Shown here piece after piece: positions 60,887 through 64,000 of a stretch of 64,000 nucleotides of DNA; within the stretch, counting starts at the first letter, position 1, and each line of letters begins with the position of its first letter. The DNA is from Planctomycetota bacterium. Its GTDB lineage: Bacteria; Planctomycetota; Phycisphaerae; Phycisphaerales; SM1A02. The stretch lies in the NCBI GenBank assembly GCA_022574595.1, contig JACZRS010000018.1:1-64000 (forward strand), in the 5' to 3' direction. The position numbers were made by a program, and so were the translations under genes. The notes below the pieces were generated by a model. It did no database searches and was not told the DNA's origin. It was given only the letters and a program-made list of their open reading frames with translations.

Positions 60887-63006
60887 TGAAAACCCCCGAA
60901 TTGTCACGATTGGTGGAGTTGCAACGGCTATACAATAACGCAAGTTCCGATCCTGATTTTACACAGATTCTTAAGAGTTTCAAGTTAGATGATGATGCTG
61001 AACTTGCCGATCTGATAGAAGCCGATGGTCGTCTGCGAATTCGCTTAGCAAGACCTGTTGACTTAGAACGGTACATGGCAGCCATCTCGAATTTACGGGA
61101 GAGGTCCGATCCTCTGGATGCTGCTATTGATATGACACTTCGTGCTCTAGCTATGACTCGTCACACTGATGAGCGAGTCATGGAAAGGCTGGTCGAATTA
61201 CACCCAGAGCTTGAATCGTCGATTCGCGAGACTGCAGCGCTCAACAATGCAGTATGGTCTACGATGACGATTCGGAAGCAAGTATCTAAGATAACTCTAA
61301 AGGAACTGCCATCAAACTTCGGCACAGTGATTCACACCGGTACTCGCCGCTATGAATTGCTGGAGTTGTTGGGCGAGGGCGCATTCGGCCAAGTTTATCT
61401 CGCAGTAGATCGGCAGCTGTCAGAAAAAGACCATCCTGCACTTGTTTCTATCAAGGTTATACCTGGAGAAGGTCGTTCATCTTTGATGCGGCAGCAGTTA
61501 ACTGATGAAGCGACAAAAGCGCGTCGTATTGATCACCCTAACGTTATTCGTGTCATTGATCGGGGTACTTCTGATGAGGATGAGAATTTCATTGTATATG
61601 AGTACGTGGAGGGAGGAGATCTTGGTAAACACATTCGTCGCTGCAAGGATTCTATCACTGTACGAGAAGTAATTCGTATTGCTTCAAGCGTAGCTCGAGG
61701 TGTTCATGAGGCACACATGGCTGGGCTGGTACATTGCGATCTCAAGCCTACTAATATCGTGATGACAGCAGATGGTGATCCTAAAGTCGCTGATTTCGGT
61801 GTGGCAATTCGGATAGATAGTCCCGAAATATCACACGAAGCGCCAAGCGATGGACAGGAGCCCATGGGAAACCTGGCGTTCATGTCACCAGAGCAATTTC
61901 ACCTGGAGCCGGGATCACTTACAATTCCATCTGATATCTACGCACTGGGAGGCATCCTCTATTGGATGCTTTCAAATGAACTTCCCAACGGGGCAACACC
62001 GGAAGCAATTGCTAAGATCCACGATACAGTTACGGGGCGCAGTGAATCGCCTTCAGTTATAGCTATATGTGACAAAGCTGATTGTGATCTGGACGCCATT
62101 GTCCGAAAAGCTATGGCTGTGGATCCGGGGGAAAGATATAGCTCAGCGGCTGCACTTGCAGATGATCTTGATGCATGGAGTCGTAGGGAGCCGCTTCTAT
62201 GGACAAGGCCAGGGATCGCCAGACGAATGTTACTATGGGTAAGGAGAAAGCCAGCGATTGCTGCAATGCTACTTCTCGTAATTGCATTAGCAACTACAGG
62301 GACAGTTGTCGGGATTCGAGCCACTTTTGTAGAGGCATACGCAAGACAAGAAGAAGAGTTTCGCATTTTGCATAAGAAGAATCTCACTTTGTTTGCTAAC
62401 CGTATGATACAAGCAATCGAGCAGAACTTTGAGGAGCATGCCCTTACTGCGATTTGGATATCACAATGGTTATATGAGCCGACAGAATTTTCTCCTGAAC
62501 AAGAAAGATTTGATCTATTGGAGATGCGTATTAAAGTTGTGCGTAAACTCCTTAAGAAGGAGAAGGAGAAGGAAAAGGAAAGTGGTGGAGAGTTTTACTT
62601 CAAAACAATGTTGTGGGAGAGCGCACTTGGTTTTTGGTTAATCAAAGATGAAGCCTATCAAGAAGCGGAACTCATATTGCAACAGAACATTACGAAATGG
62701 CAATCAATTCTCCATCCCGACGATCCATGGTTATCTCATTTACGTGGTATGCAGGCTTGTGTCCAAGTTGGGAAGCTGGTAGATGGCAATTCAAATCAGG
62801 CAGACTCCAAATTATCTATTCAAGAACTACGCTCGATAGAAGCTACGCTTGTTAACATAGATCAATCACTTCAAGAAGATCACCCCGGATCTCCTCTTAG
62901 ATTTATGATTTCAGAACATTTAGAGATTATTTATGGACCAAATATACTAAATCAACCCAAGGATGCAGAGCGTATTGCCGAGAATCTAAAAAAACTCATG
63001 GAATAG
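60886..63006 (+). CDS. Transmembrane Ser/Thr protein kinase
   Basis: 706 residues. An N-terminal helical domain (1-150) precedes a kinase domain (about 156-430): glycine loop GEGAFGQV (163-170), Lys190 (VSIKVI), catalytic loop HCDLKPTN with D285 (HCD instead of HRD), and DFG 303-305. One membrane helix is at about 457-476 after a basic stretch (RRMLLWVRRK). The C-terminal ~220 residues are extracytoplasmic by this topology and helical (TPR-like, ALTAIWISQWLY; EAYQEAELILQQNITKWQ) with a Lys/Glu-rich run. It likely relays an external or envelope signal to the coupled sigma factor. Confidence 0.88.
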   Translation: MKTPELSRLVELQRLYNNASSDPDFTQILKSFKLDDDAELADLIEADGRLRIRLARPVDLERYMAAISNLRERSDPLDAAIDMTLRALAMTRHTDERVMERLVELHPELESSIRETAALNNAVWSTMTIRKQVSKITLKELPSNFGTVIHTGTRRYELLELLGEGAFGQVYLAVDRQLSEKDHPALVSIKVIPGEGRSSLMRQQLTDEATKARRIDHPNVIRVIDRGTSDEDENFIVYEYVEGGDLGKHIRRCKDSITVREVIRIASSVARGVHEAHMAGLVHCDLKPTNIVMTADGDPKVADFGVAIRIDSPEISHEAPSDGQEPMGNLAFMSPEQFHLEPGSLTIPSDIYALGGILYWMLSNELPNGATPEAIAKIHDTVTGRSESPSVIAICDKADCDLDAIVRKAMAVDPGERYSSAAALADDLDAWSRREPLLWTRPGIARRMLLWVRRKPAIAAMLLLVIALATTGTVVGIRATFVEAYARQEEEFRILHKKNLTLFANRMIQAIEQNFEEHALTAIWISQWLYEPTEFSPEQERFDLLEMRIKVVRKLLKKEKEKEKESGGEFYFKTMLWESALGFWLIKDEAYQEAELILQQNITKWQSILHPDDPWLSHLRGMQACVQVGKLVDGNSNQADSKLSIQELRSIEATLVNIDQSLQEDHPGSPLRFMISEHLEIIYGPNILNQPKDAERIAENLKKLME

Positions 63007-63237
63007 GGTGTAAACATTTCGGATTCCCCAGCAGTGAAATTAGCATTCTTTAAATAATAAATACTCAAACCAGCTAAGAAAGAACAGCCTTTCCCTGAAA
63101 GCCATAGCTATTTTCAGCGCCCTGAATTGCGCCCATCATATGGTGCAATTAATGAGCAATACTACAAGCTTCAGCTCCAACCTTGATTATATGTCGAAAG
63201 TTTGACGGCTTGGTATCTGAGTACGCACATAACTTAT

Positions 63238-63543
63238 TTACAGTGAAGCCTGTTGACGGCGATATTCTGCAAAGACTTCAAGGAGCAGCTCACAGCGACT
63301 GTTTACATCAAGCTTTCGATAAATGCGGATGAGGTACGAATGAACCGTGTGGTAAGAGATGTCCAGGTGGGATGCAATTTGTTGTTCGGTCTGATCGGCG
63401 AAAACTCCTTGGACGACTTGAAGTTCGCGACGACACAGCTTAAGCGAATCAGAAATCAAAGCCCATTCCTCATCTGAAAAGAGTGCGTAGCGAGCAGGCG
63501 CAATCTGATGATTCTGAGTTAACTCTACTAAAGATCGAGACAT
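63238..63543 (-). CDS. Small LuxR-type HTH protein
   Basis: 101 residues. LKLCRRELQVVQGVFADQTE, QQIASHLDISYHTVHSYLIR and IYRKLDVNSRCELLLEVFAE form a LuxR/GerE-type DNA-binding domain; there is no sensor domain. Planctomycetes often have such stand-alone proteins. It is convergent with the kinase gene. Confidence 0.8.
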   Translation of the reverse strand: MSRSLVELTQNHQIAPARYALFSDEEWALISDSLKLCRRELQVVQGVFADQTEQQIASHLDISYHTVHSYLIRIYRKLDVNSRCELLLEVFAEYRRQQASL

Positions 63544-64000
63544 GTCTTGCTCCCTTCATCCAGGCTCTTATGCGAGGTAATCCGGCGGTTGCTAAGGGAA
63601 TCGTGAAGTCGGAATTGGATCTCTTGACCTGATGAGCTATGAGCTTCACCGACTGGACATACATTCCCTCTAATAAGGAAAGCGCATGTCAAGAAGGCTG
63701 TGTGAGCAGAAGATTAAGGAATATCAGGAATAAATTCCTGGCAGGACTTGAGGTTTACTGTTTACGGTTTGCTTATTTGCGGCCTGAGCGGGATGAGGTG
63801 TCAATAGACAATCATCGAGTACCTCAAAGAAGAGAATCGTGTCCTTCACGAGTAACTTGGGTGAAAGCGCTTGCGGCTCACTGATAACCTGAGTAAACGG
63901 CTCACCGTGAAAGGGGGCAAGGTGCCCGGGCGTCTCGCTTGTTTCATAATTGGATACTCAAGTAGGTATGGGAATCGGGAACAGGTGCGCATCTTGTGGA
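63544..64000. other. Right end of window, no gene supported
   Basis: A short open frame on the plus strand (63639-63884) lacks a ribosome-binding site and any recognisable motif. Nothing else is seen. Confidence 0.4.

Noticed and set aside
63639-63884. 81-codon open frame at the right end
   Set aside because: No ribosome-binding site, no motif and amino-acid use unlike a real protein.

Overview
The window most likely comes from a member of the Planctomycetota, class Phycisphaerae, probably a metagenome-derived or little-studied genome. The evidence is the repeated C-terminal 'GC-type dockerin' tails (DLDGDG..TSDLL.LF.NWG) on secreted proteins, a tandem family of membrane proteins ending in a CxxCGYDLR...CPECG zinc ribbon, an ECF-like sigma factor overlapping a transmembrane Ser/Thr kinase, and a cytochrome oxidase subunit III carrying an inserted cytochrome c domain. 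I recognise these as planctomycete traits; no rRNA or complete tRNA is present to confirm the taxon.

Layout. 0.1-3.1 kb: an Rrf2 regulator, then a dockerin-tailed beta-propeller protein flanked by two decayed secreted-protein genes. 3.3-10.3 kb (minus strand): a compact respiratory operon encoding a receiver-like protein, CoxC fused to cytochrome c, a dihaem cytochrome, a cupredoxin-like protein, an outer-membrane barrel, a monohaem lipoprotein cytochrome and a dihaem cytochrome with an ethylbenzene-dehydrogenase-type haem domain. 11.2-14.9 kb: one broken and one intact dockerin-tailed protein plus an inverted dockerin relic. 15.1-23.1 kb: an array of six full-length paralogous zinc-ribbon membrane proteins, with relatives and other membrane proteins interspersed.

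24.7-38.5 kb is a defence and mobility island: an unrecognised HTH-like protein, a type I restriction-modification system (hsdM frameshifted at an A6 tract, hsdS, hsdR), a DarT/DarG toxin-antitoxin pair, two small HTH proteins, a TOPRIM/DUF3987 primase-helicase, an XRE regulator and a tyrosine integrase whose 3' end runs into a 47-nt fragment of a tRNA-Lys gene. A coaBC relic follows.

39.3-59 kb is an accessory region marked by five copies of a 31-33-nt palindrome, each upstream of a gene. It holds a GC-rich tyrosinase, an AbiTii-domain protein, a ClpP-fold (SDH) protease, small regulators and orphans, a PAS-LuxR regulator, three related secreted proteins, and dockerin-tailed proteins. It also holds two copies (about 541 and 570 nt) of what looks like a large structured RNA, with compensatory stem changes and nearly invariant core blocks; I cannot assign it to a family. 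59.4-64 kb: a secreted orphan, the sigma factor-kinase pair and a small LuxR-type protein.

The strongest candidates for something undescribed are the two-copy structured RNA, the zinc-ribbon membrane-protein array with its repeated junction sequence, and the dispersed palindrome. Gene starts were moved inward from the longest open frame where a Shine-Dalgarno sequence, an upstream stop codon or a signal peptide supported it.
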